This document shows positions 1 through 7,603 of a stretch of 64,000 nt of DNA, one piece after another. Each line of letters opens with the position of its first letter. Within the stretch, counting starts at the first letter, position 1. Location: the NCBI RefSeq assembly GCF_000420325.1, contig NZ_ATUS01000001.1:872463-936462 (forward strand), written 5' to 3'. The position numbers and the translations under genes are program-made. The DNA is from Spongiibacter tropicus DSM 19543 (GTDB lineage Bacteria; Pseudomonadota; Gammaproteobacteria; Pseudomonadales; Spongiibacteraceae). Under the pieces are notes generated by a model. It did no database searches and was not told where the DNA came from. It saw only the letters and a program-made list of their open reading frames with translations.

Positions 1-219
1 CTGCTGGTGAAGCCCAAGTTCGAAATTGAGCCCCAGATTCGTGAGAGTGGCTTGCTGCGCATGCGCGGCGAGTTCGATCTGAACCCGGTAACGCTGAAAT
101 TCGACCTGCTGTACCAGCGAATCTACGGCGAGTGGCGGATGATCGGTGTTGCGGTCGTCACAGGCGAACTCAACGACAAGAAAATTGCCGAAGACTGGTT
201 CAGAAAACGCCGGTGGTAG
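1..219 (+). CDS. C-terminal fragment of an unknown protein (5' end outside window)
   Basis: The reading frame is open from the first base and ends at a TAG at 217-219, so only the last 72 or so codons are present. The visible part is rich in charged and aromatic residues and ends in a basic tail (WFRKRRW). A stretch reading LYQRIYGEWRMIGVAV has the feel of the last strand of an NTF2-like or DUF4019-like cone fold, but this is a weak resemblance. There is an internal GTG at 7, yet nothing suggests it is the true start. A hairpin lies just downstream, so this is probably the last gene of its transcript. Confidence 0.55.
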   Translation: MLVKPKFEIEPQIRESGLLRMRGEFDLNPVTLKFDLLYQRIYGEWRMIGVAVVTGELNDKKIAEDWFRKRRW

Positions 220-228
220 ACGTCCACT

Positions 229-259
229 GCGCGACAGCAGCTCGCTGCCGCGCATTTTC
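229..259 (+). terminator. candidate hairpin terminator
   Basis: Arms GCGCGaCAGC (229-238) and GCTGcCGCGC (244-253) can pair with one mismatch around a 5-nt loop. A short run of T (attttct) follows. It sits 10 bases after the stop codon of the gene at the left edge. Confidence 0.45.
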
Positions 260-374
260 TCCACTTTCCCGAACAAATCTGCCCCTCTGACGCCCCCGCT
301 TATTGACGCGGTCATTTTGCGCATTAACATGCACAGCCAACCGTACGTGACCGGCGACCAACTAAGGAAGAACC

Positions 375-1100
375 ATGAAACTTCAAACCAGCCTGCTGCT
401 GTCCATGCTGGCGGCAAACACTGCTATCGCCCAAAGTGAGCCCCCGAAGTGGGAAGGCGATATTGAATTCGGCTATTACCAGACCGATGGCAACAGCAAC
501 GAAACCAGTGTTCTGGCGAAAGGTCAGGCAAATCGCAAGGACGGTTTGTGGACAAATCAAATCAAAGGCAACGCACAGAACAGTGAAGTTGAAGGCGTGC
601 GCTCTGACGAGCAATACTTCCTCTCAGACCGCCTGTCCTACGATGTCAGCGAGTACAACTACACCTTCGGCTACGCCTCAATGAACAAAGACCGCTTCAG
701 TGGTTACGTCTATCAGGCCACTCTCTCCGGTGGTTATGGTCGACGCCTGCTGAAAAACGAGCGCGTGACCTGGGACGCCGAAATCGGCCCCGGTTACCGG
801 ATCAGCGAGTTTGACGGCCAAGGCGAAGACGGCAAAGACGGCATGGTTGAAGAACTCATCGTGCGCCTGTCTACCGAGCTGAACGCCAAGCTGTCTGAAA
901 CCGCCAGTTTCGAGCAGACGCTGTCGGTAGAGAGCGGCGACGAAAACACCTACAGCAAATCCGTTACCGCGCTGAAAACCAAAATTGTCGGCGGCTTTGG
1001 CCTGAAAATCAGCTACACCATCGAGTACAACGAGACGGTTCCGCAAGCCGTTGTGCACATGGATCGCCAGACAGCCGTTACGCTGGTATACAGCTTCTAA
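375..1100 (+). CDS. DUF481 family outer-membrane protein
   Basis: This is a 241-residue exported protein. Residues 1-19 form a signal peptide ending in a TAIAQ-type cleavage site. The mature part alternates polar and aromatic residues in short strands and ends in an aromatic residue (TLVYSF), as outer-membrane barrels do. The opening WEGDIEFGYYQTDGNSN pattern and the FSDRLSYD/GYGRRLL-like segments match the DUF481 (YdiY-like) family, whose exact role is unknown. The start is ATG 375 with AAGGAAG upstream. It is monocistronic: it converges with the Crp/Fnr regulator that ends 3 bases away. Confidence 0.85.
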   Translation: MKLQTSLLLSMLAANTAIAQSEPPKWEGDIEFGYYQTDGNSNETSVLAKGQANRKDGLWTNQIKGNAQNSEVEGVRSDEQYFLSDRLSYDVSEYNYTFGYASMNKDRFSGYVYQATLSGGYGRRLLKNERVTWDAEIGPGYRISEFDGQGEDGKDGMVEELIVRLSTELNAKLSETASFEQTLSVESGDENTYSKSVTALKTKIVGGFGLKISYTIEYNETVPQAVVHMDRQTAVTLVYSF

Positions 1101-1103
1101 GGC

Positions 1104-1799
1104 TCAGCCCTCACTGGCTTCACGGCGCAGCGCATCTTCATCGAGGATGCGCAGGCGCCCATAAGCCAGCGCCACAAGCCCCGCCTTTTCCAGACGTTTC
1201 AGTTCGCGACTGACCGCCTGTCGCGAGACCCCCAGCATTTTTGCCAGATCCTCCTGCGGCAGATGTACCGCCAGTTGGCCGTGCTCATCACAACCGTAGA
1301 AGGTTTTGATATCCAGAAGTCGAAGTGCCAGCCGCGAGGCCAGCGGTTGCAAGGCCGCCGCTTCCACATACGACAGCGCCAGCCGCAATTTTCGACACAA
1401 CATAGGCAGGAAATAACGATACAGCTCCGGGCGTTTGGCCAACAGTTCATCGAGGTCGCTCTTGGCGATGCTCAGTAGTTGCGAGGCGCCTCTGGCAACC
1501 GCATCATGACTGCGCGGACCGCCATCAAACAGCGAGACCTCACCAATCCAGTCCCCCGGCTCTGCCATCATCACCAACAGTTCGCGCCCACTGCGACTGC
1601 TGTTGCCCAAAGACACCCGGCCGCTCAACAGGCCGTACATGGCTTCCCCGGCATCCCCCTGCTTGTACAGGTATTCACCATCTGCAAGATGGCGAAACTT
1701 GCAGCGGGCCAGCAGCGCTTCCACCAGCTCCGCCGGCAGCCCCACCATCAGCGGATTCCCCCGCAATATATCGCGTTTGTCGACCAAGCCACCCTCCAC
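1104..1799 (-). CDS. Crp/Fnr family transcriptional regulator
   Basis: The 231-residue protein has an N-terminal cyclic-nucleotide-binding-type beta-roll (about 15-130; GEAMYGLLSGRV, GDWIGEVSLFDGGPRS), a dimerisation helix, and a C-terminal winged helix (about 150-225). The recognition helix reads GVSRQAVSRELKRLEKAG. There is no Fnr-type cysteine cluster at the N-terminus, so an iron-sulfur oxygen sensor is unlikely. The ligand is unknown. It is transcribed away from the class II aldolase operon. A perfect 22-bp palindrome of Crp-site geometry lies in the shared intergenic region, which makes it a likely local regulator (inference). It is distinct from the Vfr-like Crp at 51.3 kb. Confidence 0.88.
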   Translation of the reverse strand: MEGGLVDKRDILRGNPLMVGLPAELVEALLARCKFRHLADGEYLYKQGDAGEAMYGLLSGRVSLGNSSRSGRELLVMMAEPGDWIGEVSLFDGGPRSHDAVARGASQLLSIAKSDLDELLAKRPELYRYFLPMLCRKLRLALSYVEAAALQPLASRLALRLLDIKTFYGCDEHGQLAVHLPQEDLAKMLGVSRQAVSRELKRLEKAGLVALAYGRLRILDEDALRREASEG

Positions 1800-1839
1800 A
1801 GCCCGGCGGCGCCCTCCAGCCGAGGGGCCACTTTCGGCA

Positions 1840-1861
1840 AACTGTCAACGGAGTGACAGTT
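1840..1861. promoter_or_regulatory. perfect palindrome, candidate operator for the adjacent Crp/Fnr-type regulator
   Basis: AACTGTCA (1840-1847) and TGACAGTT (1854-1861) are exact reverse complements separated by 6 bases, the half-site geometry of Crp-family operators (TGTCA-N6-TGACA here, against TGTGA-N6-TCACA for E. coli CRP). A GATAAT -10-like hexamer at 1903-1908 would put the start of the aldolase mRNA near 1912-1915. The dyad would then be centred about 62-65 bases upstream, a class I activator position. Assignment to the neighbouring regulator is inference. Confidence 0.6.
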
Positions 1862-1925
1862 CTACTCGGGCAAAGCCCGCAAAATAACGCTATCTTCTAC
1901 TGGATAATAAAAGAGGAGCAACACA

Positions 1926-2681
1926 ATGTCCGCAGATGTTCGATCTCAAGTCTCGGAAGAGGAATGGAAACTCCGCGTCGACCTGGCCGCCGCCTACCGG
2001 CTGGTCGCCCTGTTTGGCTGGGATGATCTGGTTTTTACCCATATTTCGGCGCGGGTACCCGGCGAGCCGGGGCACTTCCTGATTAACCCCTACGGCATGT
2101 TGTTCGAGGAAGTCACCGCCTCATCGCTGGTAAAAATCGACCAGAATGGGGAAAAGGTGATGGACTCCCCCTATCCCGTCAATCCCGCGGGCTTCACCAT
2201 TCACAGCGCCATTCATGCCGCCCGCGAAGACGCTCACTGTGTGATGCACACCCACTCGCTCAACGGCGTCGCCGTCTCGACCCAGCGCGAAGGCCTGTTG
2301 CCCATATCCCAGCAATCCACACTGGTACTGGCGGCTCTGGGTTATCACGACTACGAGGGCATCGCCCTGAATGAAGACGAAAAGCCGCGACTGGTGGCCG
2401 ACCTTGCCGATAATACCTTCCTGATGCTCCGCAACCACGGCCTGCTGACCGTGGGCAATACGCCTGCCGATGCCTTTCTCGCCATGTATATTTTTGAGGC
2501 GAGCTGTATGATTCAGGTACGCGCACTGGCCGGTAATCGGGAACTGGTGCCGGTTCAGCCGGAGATTGTCGACGGCGTGAAAGAAGCGGCTCGCATCGTG
2601 ACAAAGGGGCTGTTTGGCGACCTCGCTTGGCCGGGGCTGTTGCGCCGACTAGATCGCAAAAACCCCGGCTACGATGAATAA
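1926..2681 (+). CDS. class II aldolase/adducin family protein
   Basis: The 251-residue protein spans the whole class II aldolase/adducin head fold. Visible metal-site motifs are the HTHS segment (about residue 107) and the RNHGLLTVG segment (about 170), which provide zinc-binding histidines in fuculose-phosphate aldolase relatives. The opening WKLRVDLAAAYRLVALFGWDD is typical of the subgroup annotated as class II aldolase without a proven substrate. The start at 1926 has a strong GAGGAG Shine-Dalgarno. It is the first gene of an apparent operon with an Mpo1-like and a DUF6868-like gene, and lies opposite a Crp/Fnr regulator. The reaction is not identifiable from sequence alone. Confidence 0.88.
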   Translation: MSADVRSQVSEEEWKLRVDLAAAYRLVALFGWDDLVFTHISARVPGEPGHFLINPYGMLFEEVTASSLVKIDQNGEKVMDSPYPVNPAGFTIHSAIHAAREDAHCVMHTHSLNGVAVSTQREGLLPISQQSTLVLAALGYHDYEGIALNEDEKPRLVADLADNTFLMLRNHGLLTVGNTPADAFLAMYIFEASCMIQVRALAGNRELVPVQPEIVDGVKEAARIVTKGLFGDLAWPGLLRRLDRKNPGYDE

Positions 2682-2697
2682 CCGTCAGGAGGTAGAT

Positions 2698-3018
2698 ATG
2701 AACGACCAGACACTGCCAACACACTTCAACAGCTTTGCGGAGTTCTATCCCTACTATCTGTCCGAGCACCAGAACCGTACCTGCCGCCGCCTGCATCTGA
2801 TTGGCAGCCTGCTGGTACTGGCGCTGCTGTTTGGCAGCATAGCCACCGCCCAGTGGCAATGGCTGTGGCTGCTCCCGGTTGTGGGCTACGGTTTCGCCTG
2901 GGTGGGTCACTTCTTTTTCGAGCACAACAAACCCGCCACCTTCAAACATCCGCTCTACAGCTTTATCGGCGACTGGGTGATGGCCAAAGACCTGCTTACG
3001 GGTAAAATCCCTCTGTAA
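2698..3018 (+). CDS. Mpo1/DUF962 family membrane protein
   Basis: I chose ATG 2698 because AGGAGG lies 5 bases upstream; an in-frame ATG at 2674 overlaps the aldolase end. The 106-residue product begins with the family signature FNSFAEFYPYYLSEHQN, followed by HLIGSLL. It has two hydrophobic segments, and GHFFFEHNKPATF at residues 75-85 carries the conserved His/Glu/His. Yeast Mpo1 is an iron-dependent dioxygenase in fatty-acid alpha-oxidation; whether bacterial short members share this is unproven. It probably acts in the inner membrane and is co-transcribed with its neighbours. Confidence 0.82.
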   Translation: MNDQTLPTHFNSFAEFYPYYLSEHQNRTCRRLHLIGSLLVLALLFGSIATAQWQWLWLLPVVGYGFAWVGHFFFEHNKPATFKHPLYSFIGDWVMAKDLLTGKIPL

Positions 3019-3044
3019 GAAAGCACCATGAACGGAGCCCGATG

Positions 3045-3287
3045 ATGGACCTGCATGCACTGGAAGCCCTGCTCTACTACTGCTGTTTGATCAACGGCGG
3101 TCTGCTGCTGATCAGCGCGGGGCTGCTCATGGGCTTTCAGGACTCGCTGCTGGCGCTGCACAGCCGTGTACTCGGCGTGCCGCCAGCACGCTTGCGGGTA
3201 CTGTACGTGCAGTGGCTCGCCGCCTATAAAATTCTCTTCCTGCTGTTCAACCTCAGTCCCTATCTGGCTTTACGACTGATGAGCTGA
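3045..3287 (+). CDS. DUF6868-like small two-helix membrane protein
   Basis: The product has about 80 residues and two hydrophobic helices: LLYYCCLINGGLLLISAG near the N-terminus and YKILFLLFNLSPYLAL at the C-terminus. They flank an amphipathic loop with LHSRVLG. The YKIL-FN-PYLALR ending matches the pattern I know for DUF6868 proteins, whose function is unknown. GGAG at 3034-3037 is 7 bases before ATG 3045 and 4 before the alternative ATG 3042, so 3045 is slightly preferred. It is the third gene of the aldolase operon. Confidence 0.7.
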   Translation: MDLHALEALLYYCCLINGGLLLISAGLLMGFQDSLLALHSRVLGVPPARLRVLYVQWLAAYKILFLLFNLSPYLALRLMS

Positions 3288-3394
3288 TGACTCCGCGCCC
3301 CATGAAAAACTCGGCAGCACGTGGCAAATACGCTAAAGTGTGACACTTGCCATCACCCCGGCCGCCAATAATTTCATAATGAACAGGGGCAATT

Positions 3395-4144
3395 ATGCGA
3401 CAGATACAGGCTGGCAGACTGCTCGTACTATGGATACTCGGGCTCAGCAGCACACTGTCAGCAGCAAGCGACAAGGAATTTCGCAATCGCTATATCGCAG
3501 AAGTGAACGACCAGACCTGGGTACTGAACCTGGACAGTCGCCGCAGCTTCGCATCGATGATCAGCGCCAAGCTGCAAATGGGCGACGCCCTCAACCGCAT
3601 GATTTTACTCGGCAATATCGATGAGGGCCTGATCACCGGCACCTACAAGCCGCTGCGCGTCAGCGCCATGGCCGACGAGAAAATCTTTACGCTGCAATGG
3701 ATCGATGATCGCAGCGTACGCCTGACACTCGACGGCGCCAATGCGCTGGCCAGACATGGTATTACACTGCGCGCCGACGCAAACGTAAACCCTGTGGATG
3801 ACGCCCTGGTCGGTCGCTGGTACAGCGATGTCACACCCGGCATCGACGCGCAGAATCCCTATATGGGGCAGCAGTGGAGCATTCAGTTTCAAGACGACGG
3901 CAGTCTCTGTGAGGATTCACGACGCGTTGACAGCCGCCAGCCACCGCAGGACTACTCTCCCTGCGAGCAGGGAAGCAAACACCTCTGGAAAGCCGAGAAC
4001 GGCAAAATTCATGTCGCCGACGACAACGGCAACTGGTCACTGAAATTTGATTACCGGCTGATGGGTGGCCGCCTGGTAGTCAGCTATCCCGACGGTCAGC
4101 GACGCATCGCCAGCCGTCCGGATCAGCGCCTAAGCGCGCAGTAA
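3395..4144 (+). CDS. uncharacterised secreted protein
   Basis: The protein is 249 residues with a signal peptide at about 1-24 (LLVLWILGLSS core, cleavage near SAA-SD). The mature protein contains repeated short beta-type segments such as ITGTYKPLR and VGRWYSDVTPG, and two cysteines (CEDSRR, SPCEQG) that could form a disulfide in the periplasm. No family was recognised. The second half, with a WYSDV...NPYMGQQWSIQF...GSLCEDS pattern, resembles lipocalin/META-type periplasmic modules only loosely. It is monocistronic, and its last 15 bases overlap the convergent panE. Confidence 0.65.
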   Translation: MRQIQAGRLLVLWILGLSSTLSAASDKEFRNRYIAEVNDQTWVLNLDSRRSFASMISAKLQMGDALNRMILLGNIDEGLITGTYKPLRVSAMADEKIFTLQWIDDRSVRLTLDGANALARHGITLRADANVNPVDDALVGRWYSDVTPGIDAQNPYMGQQWSIQFQDDGSLCEDSRRVDSRQPPQDYSPCEQGSKHLWKAENGKIHVADDNGNWSLKFDYRLMGGRLVVSYPDGQRRIASRPDQRLSAQ

Positions 4145-5137
4145 GGCCAATAGTTCCTCGCCACTGAAATCGCGGCGTCCGCCCTGCTCAGCCGCCTTGA
4201 TCAACTCCCGCACCCGCTCGTTCGCCGTCGCGACCAAACCGTGGCGCCGGGCTAAATCAGCCACCTCACCATTTAGCCAGTCCACCTCGGTGCGGCGACC
4301 CAATTCCAGGTCCTCCCACATGGACGACCGCGCCAGGGGGTCCATTCGCAACATGGGCTGAGCCACTTTACGGAAAAGCCAGTCCGGGCTGCGCAAGACC
4401 CAGGGCAACACCGACGGCGGCACGGCGGTCAATTTCAACAGCGGCAGACCCGCCGCACGAATGGCCTGCAGTGCCTCGGTTTGCAGCAGGGCCAGGCAAC
4501 GACGGTAAGCCCGCTGCGACAGCTCGTCCTTCAGCGGCAAGCCCGACAGCGCATTAATGGGATTATTCAGATTGAGCAGCAGCTTGGACCACTGCACCGC
4601 CACCATATCCGGCTGCCACTCAAACGGCGTCTGCGTAGCGGCAAATAGCGAGGCCAGCTCATCCATCGCGGCACACTCCTCCACCATAATCGCGCCGTCG
4701 GTACCGGCATGAAAATGCCCCTCACCACAGTTCAAAACATTGAAGGCAATCATCCCCGCCAGCACCGGCTGATTGGGTAGCGACTGACGAAGCTGGGCAG
4801 CATTACCCACACCATTTTGCAGGCTGACAATCGTTTCGCTGCCGTTGAGTACGCCGGCCAGTTGCTCTGCCACCGCTACCGTATCGGCGGATTTTACGGT
4901 GACAAACAGGCAATCCAGCCCGGTCATCGCCGCCGCCTCGGTGTGCAGGTGCAGCAACTCCGCGTCCAACTGCCGATCCAGACCACGCAGATCGCTCACT
5001 CGCAACCCGTGCGCCGACAGCGTTTCCGCCATGCGCGGGCGCAGCAGAAAGTGCACCTCTGCGCCCGCCAACTGCATTACCGCTCCCACGTAACAGCCTA
5101 TGCTACCCGCACCGACGATTCCGACCTTCACAGGCAC
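4130..5137 (-). CDS. panE: 2-dehydropantoate 2-reductase family (KPR/PanE)
   Basis: The 335-residue protein opens with a Rossmann motif (VGIVGAGSIGCYVG) that binds NADPH. The ketopantoate-reductase hallmarks follow: LDCLFVTVKS at about 75, SLQNGVGN at about 100, and the K-LLNLNNPINAL segment at about 190 that supplies the catalytic Lys/Asn. In pantothenate synthesis such enzymes reduce 2-dehydropantoate to pantoate. The isolated location means it could instead act on another 2-keto acid. The start is GTG 5137 with AGAGGG close upstream; GTG 5128 is an equally possible start. Confidence 0.82.
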   Translation of the reverse strand: MPVKVGIVGAGSIGCYVGAVMQLAGAEVHFLLRPRMAETLSAHGLRVSDLRGLDRQLDAELLHLHTEAAAMTGLDCLFVTVKSADTVAVAEQLAGVLNGSETIVSLQNGVGNAAQLRQSLPNQPVLAGMIAFNVLNCGEGHFHAGTDGAIMVEECAAMDELASLFAATQTPFEWQPDMVAVQWSKLLLNLNNPINALSGLPLKDELSQRAYRRCLALLQTEALQAIRAAGLPLLKLTAVPPSVLPWVLRSPDWLFRKVAQPMLRMDPLARSSMWEDLELGRRTEVDWLNGEVADLARRHGLVATANERVRELIKAAEQGGRRDFSGEELLALLRA

Positions 5138-5367
5138 GACCCTCTACTTGTTATCATGATCGACATTATACGGCCATTCCCAGGCAGCCGTCGGTCAAAT
5201 CCCCTATTGGCAAGCTGGCGCCACCGGGCAACACTGCTGTGACGCGAACAGCACAATGTCATCTGTTTGTAACTGTCATTGGTTTCAGGCATTCGCTACA
5301 CTGAGCCGCTGAAATTCTGAGATTGAACGCTAAACGGCGATAGCTCTAGCATCAACACGGTGACCCC

Positions 5368-6585
5368 ATGTCCGAGAACACTCCGCAGACTGCCCAACAC
5401 GATAGCAAGCCGCCCCTCCTGTGGCTGCAGACTGTCCTGTTCAGCAGCACCTTTCTGATTGCCGCTATCGGCGTGCCCTGGTACGGCTTGACCCACGGTT
5501 TTACCGCGGCGGGCTGGATTGCCTTTGTACTGGTACTGGGTGCCAACGGCATGTCGATCACCGCTGGCTATCACCGCCTCTGGGCACACAACGCCTATAA
5601 AGCCCACTGGAGTCTGCGCCTGTTTTTCGCACTGTTCGGTGCGGCGGCGACTCAGAACAGTATCCTGATCTGGGCCAGCGGCCATCGCCGTCATCACCGT
5701 CATGTCGACGATGTTGAACACGATCCCTACTCCGCCAAGCGGGGCCTGTGGTTCTCGCATATCGGCTGGATGCTTCGCGACTACCCGGCCAGCAGCGAAG
5801 ACTTTTCCAATGCCCGCGATCTGCAACGCGACAAAATTGTCATGTGGCAGCACCGCAACTATCTGGCACTGGTAGTCATCATGAACTTTGCGCCCGCGCT
5901 GGCGCTCGGCTTTGCCACCGGCAATATGCTGGAGCACGTGCTGCTGGCCGGTGTTCTGCGCCTGGTGGTCAGCCACCACACCACATTCTTTATTAATTCG
6001 CTGGCCCACTACTGGGGTCGCCGTCCCTACACCGACGAAAACACTGCCCGCGACAACGATCTGCTGGCCCTGTTCACCTATGGTGAGGGCTACCACAACT
6101 ACCACCACATCTTTCAGAACGACTACCGCAACGGCATTCGCTGGTGGCACTACGACCCTACCAAGTGGCTGATCAAAAGTGCTTCGTGGTTGGGCCTGAC
6201 CTGGGACCTGAAGCAAGTCCCCGATTTCAAAATTCAACGCGCAGTGCTGACCATGCAGTTCAAACGCACCGAGCAGGCCCTGCGCAAACGTGTGGTTGAA
6301 GCCCCGCACCTGAAAGAGTTTCTGGAGCAGGAATACCAGCAGTTCCGCAAGACGCTGGCCGACTGGAACACCGTTAGCCAGCAGTGGATGGACGCCAAGC
6401 GCGCCACACTGACCGCTCAGAAAAATGCCCTGCAACAGAACCTGCACGAACACAAAGAACAGCTTCAACACAATCTGGCTGAAGCCTGGGAACACGCCAC
6501 GCTGCGCAGCCGCTTTAAAGAGTTGGAGTACGCTCTGAAAATGCAGCGCAAACGCCTGCAACTGCTCAGCGCACAAATGGCATAA
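5368..6585 (+). CDS. acyl-CoA/acyl-lipid fatty-acid desaturase with C-terminal coiled coil
   Basis: The 405-residue inner-membrane di-iron desaturase has the three histidine boxes of the stearoyl-CoA desaturase class: HRLWAH (about 69), HRRHHRH (about 106) and HNYHH (about 249). Four hydrophobic helices lie between them. It should introduce a double bond, probably delta-9, into saturated acyl chains and so adjust membrane fluidity. Residues from about 300 on are an extended Gln/Glu/Arg-rich helical tail with heptad character (EQALRKRVVEA through LKMQRKRLQLL), beyond the catalytic fold; its job is unknown. It is monocistronic and followed by a terminator. Confidence 0.9.
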   Translation: MSENTPQTAQHDSKPPLLWLQTVLFSSTFLIAAIGVPWYGLTHGFTAAGWIAFVLVLGANGMSITAGYHRLWAHNAYKAHWSLRLFFALFGAAATQNSILIWASGHRRHHRHVDDVEHDPYSAKRGLWFSHIGWMLRDYPASSEDFSNARDLQRDKIVMWQHRNYLALVVIMNFAPALALGFATGNMLEHVLLAGVLRLVVSHHTTFFINSLAHYWGRRPYTDENTARDNDLLALFTYGEGYHNYHHIFQNDYRNGIRWWHYDPTKWLIKSASWLGLTWDLKQVPDFKIQRAVLTMQFKRTEQALRKRVVEAPHLKEFLEQEYQQFRKTLADWNTVSQQWMDAKRATLTAQKNALQQNLHEHKEQLQHNLAEAWEHATLRSRFKELEYALKMQRKRLQLLSAQMA

Positions 6586-6619
6586 GCGGGGCGCAAGCGC
6601 CGCACAAAGCAACGCCCCA

Positions 6620-6652
6620 ACAGGCCCTCTTCGGAGGGCCTTGTTGTTTCTG
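6620..6652 (+). terminator. rho-independent terminator of the desaturase gene
   Basis: AGGCCCTC (6622-6629) pairs with GAGGGCCT (6634-6641) around a stable TTCG tetraloop, followed by TGTTGTTT. It lies 36 bases after the desaturase stop codon. Confidence 0.85.
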
Positions 6653-6755
6653 CCTGCCGCATTATCTAAGTCGATCGATATCCGTCAAATTCCGCTTGTC
6701 GCGCCTCGTCAAACCCGTTAATTTCTATTGGCGTTTTTTCAAGGAAGCAATAACT

Positions 6756-7361
6756 ATGCAGGGACTCTTTCGATCCATCACGCTGGCAAGCGCCGTCATT
6801 CTACCCGTAGCCGCACAGGCACAAGTCTCATCGCCAACGTCGCCAGAACCGGTGTTTCGCGGCATCGTAAATGCGGCCGTCACTGACGGCGGTGATGACC
6901 TCGCCAAAGTGCAGTTCAAGAATGCCAGCAGCGAGAAAATCAAAGCCGGTAGCTTGCTGATGCTGGGCGGCGGCGTATTGATTCAGCCTCGTGGCAGCGC
7001 TTTTTCCTACCAGCTTACGGCCAACTACCATTTCGACAGCATTACTGCGAAGAATGGCGACGCCAGCTTCGACCGCTTTCCGCTGGAGGCCTTGGTGTTT
7101 TACAACAATGGCCAGCACCGCTTCGGCGTCGGTGTGAGCCACCACCTATCTCCCGAAGTGGAATTTGATTTCGATGACTTTGCCAAGGAAACCGTCGAAT
7201 TCGATGATGCCACCGGCTTTGTCGTTGAGTACAACTACGAGATCTCTGAGAGAGTATGGCTGGGTCTACGACACACCTCGATCACTTACGAGGTCAGTGA
7301 TATCAATGGCGCCGAGGTGGATGGTGACCATTTTGGCCTGACCGCCCACTTCGCTTTCTAA
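6756..7361 (+). CDS. uncharacterised outer-membrane beta-barrel protein
   Basis: I set the start at ATG 6756, preceded by AAGGAAG, because it places a normal signal peptide at the N-terminus (MQGLFRSITLASAVILPVAAQAQ). An upstream TTG at 6696 would add 20 residues ahead of it. The 201-residue product is made of alternating beta-type segments rich in Tyr, Phe and Asp and ends in Phe (LTAHFAF), the outer-membrane insertion signature. It resembles the porin-like OmpW/outer-membrane beta-barrel superfamily in general shape only. An acidic patch (EFDFDDFAKETVEFDD, about 130) is unusual and could bind cations. Flanking genes give no functional clue. Confidence 0.75.
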   Translation: MQGLFRSITLASAVILPVAAQAQVSSPTSPEPVFRGIVNAAVTDGGDDLAKVQFKNASSEKIKAGSLLMLGGGVLIQPRGSAFSYQLTANYHFDSITAKNGDASFDRFPLEALVFYNNGQHRFGVGVSHHLSPEVEFDFDDFAKETVEFDDATGFVVEYNYEISERVWLGLRHTSITYEVSDINGAEVDGDHFGLTAHFAF

Positions 7362-7377
7362 ACCACGCTTCAACAAC

Positions 7378-7411
7378 GCTCACCGCTGGGCTGTCGCCGA
7401 ATGCGGTGAGC
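7378..7411 (+). repeat. inverted repeat after the beta-barrel gene
   Basis: GCTCACCGC (7378-7386) is the exact reverse complement of GCGGTGAGC (7403-7411), with a 16-nt loop. It begins 17 bases after the stop codon but no T-run follows, so termination is possible but not shown. Confidence 0.4.
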
Positions 7412-7603
7412 GAGCGTCTGGTGCAAATACTGCCCGTCACGCGACACAGCAACCGCCCAAAAGTCTGTATAACAGGCCGCCACATGATGGCTGTGCTGAA
7501 TCAAGCAGCCAGAAACTGGATGCTGACAAGACAGACGTGGTTAACTGTACAAAGCGATTCCTCAATCCCGGGATAGGTCGCCGAGCCGTAAAGCAGGATT
7601 GAC

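Noticed and set aside
3336-3348. Palindrome AAGTGT-G-ACACTT upstream of the secreted protein gene
   Set aside because: Short and odd-centred, with no identified regulator; not enough to call an operator.
5296-6612. 438-codon open frame on the minus strand
   Set aside because: It is antisense to the desaturase gene, whose histidine boxes and terminator are clear; the product is low-complexity Val/Gly/Gln-rich with no motif.
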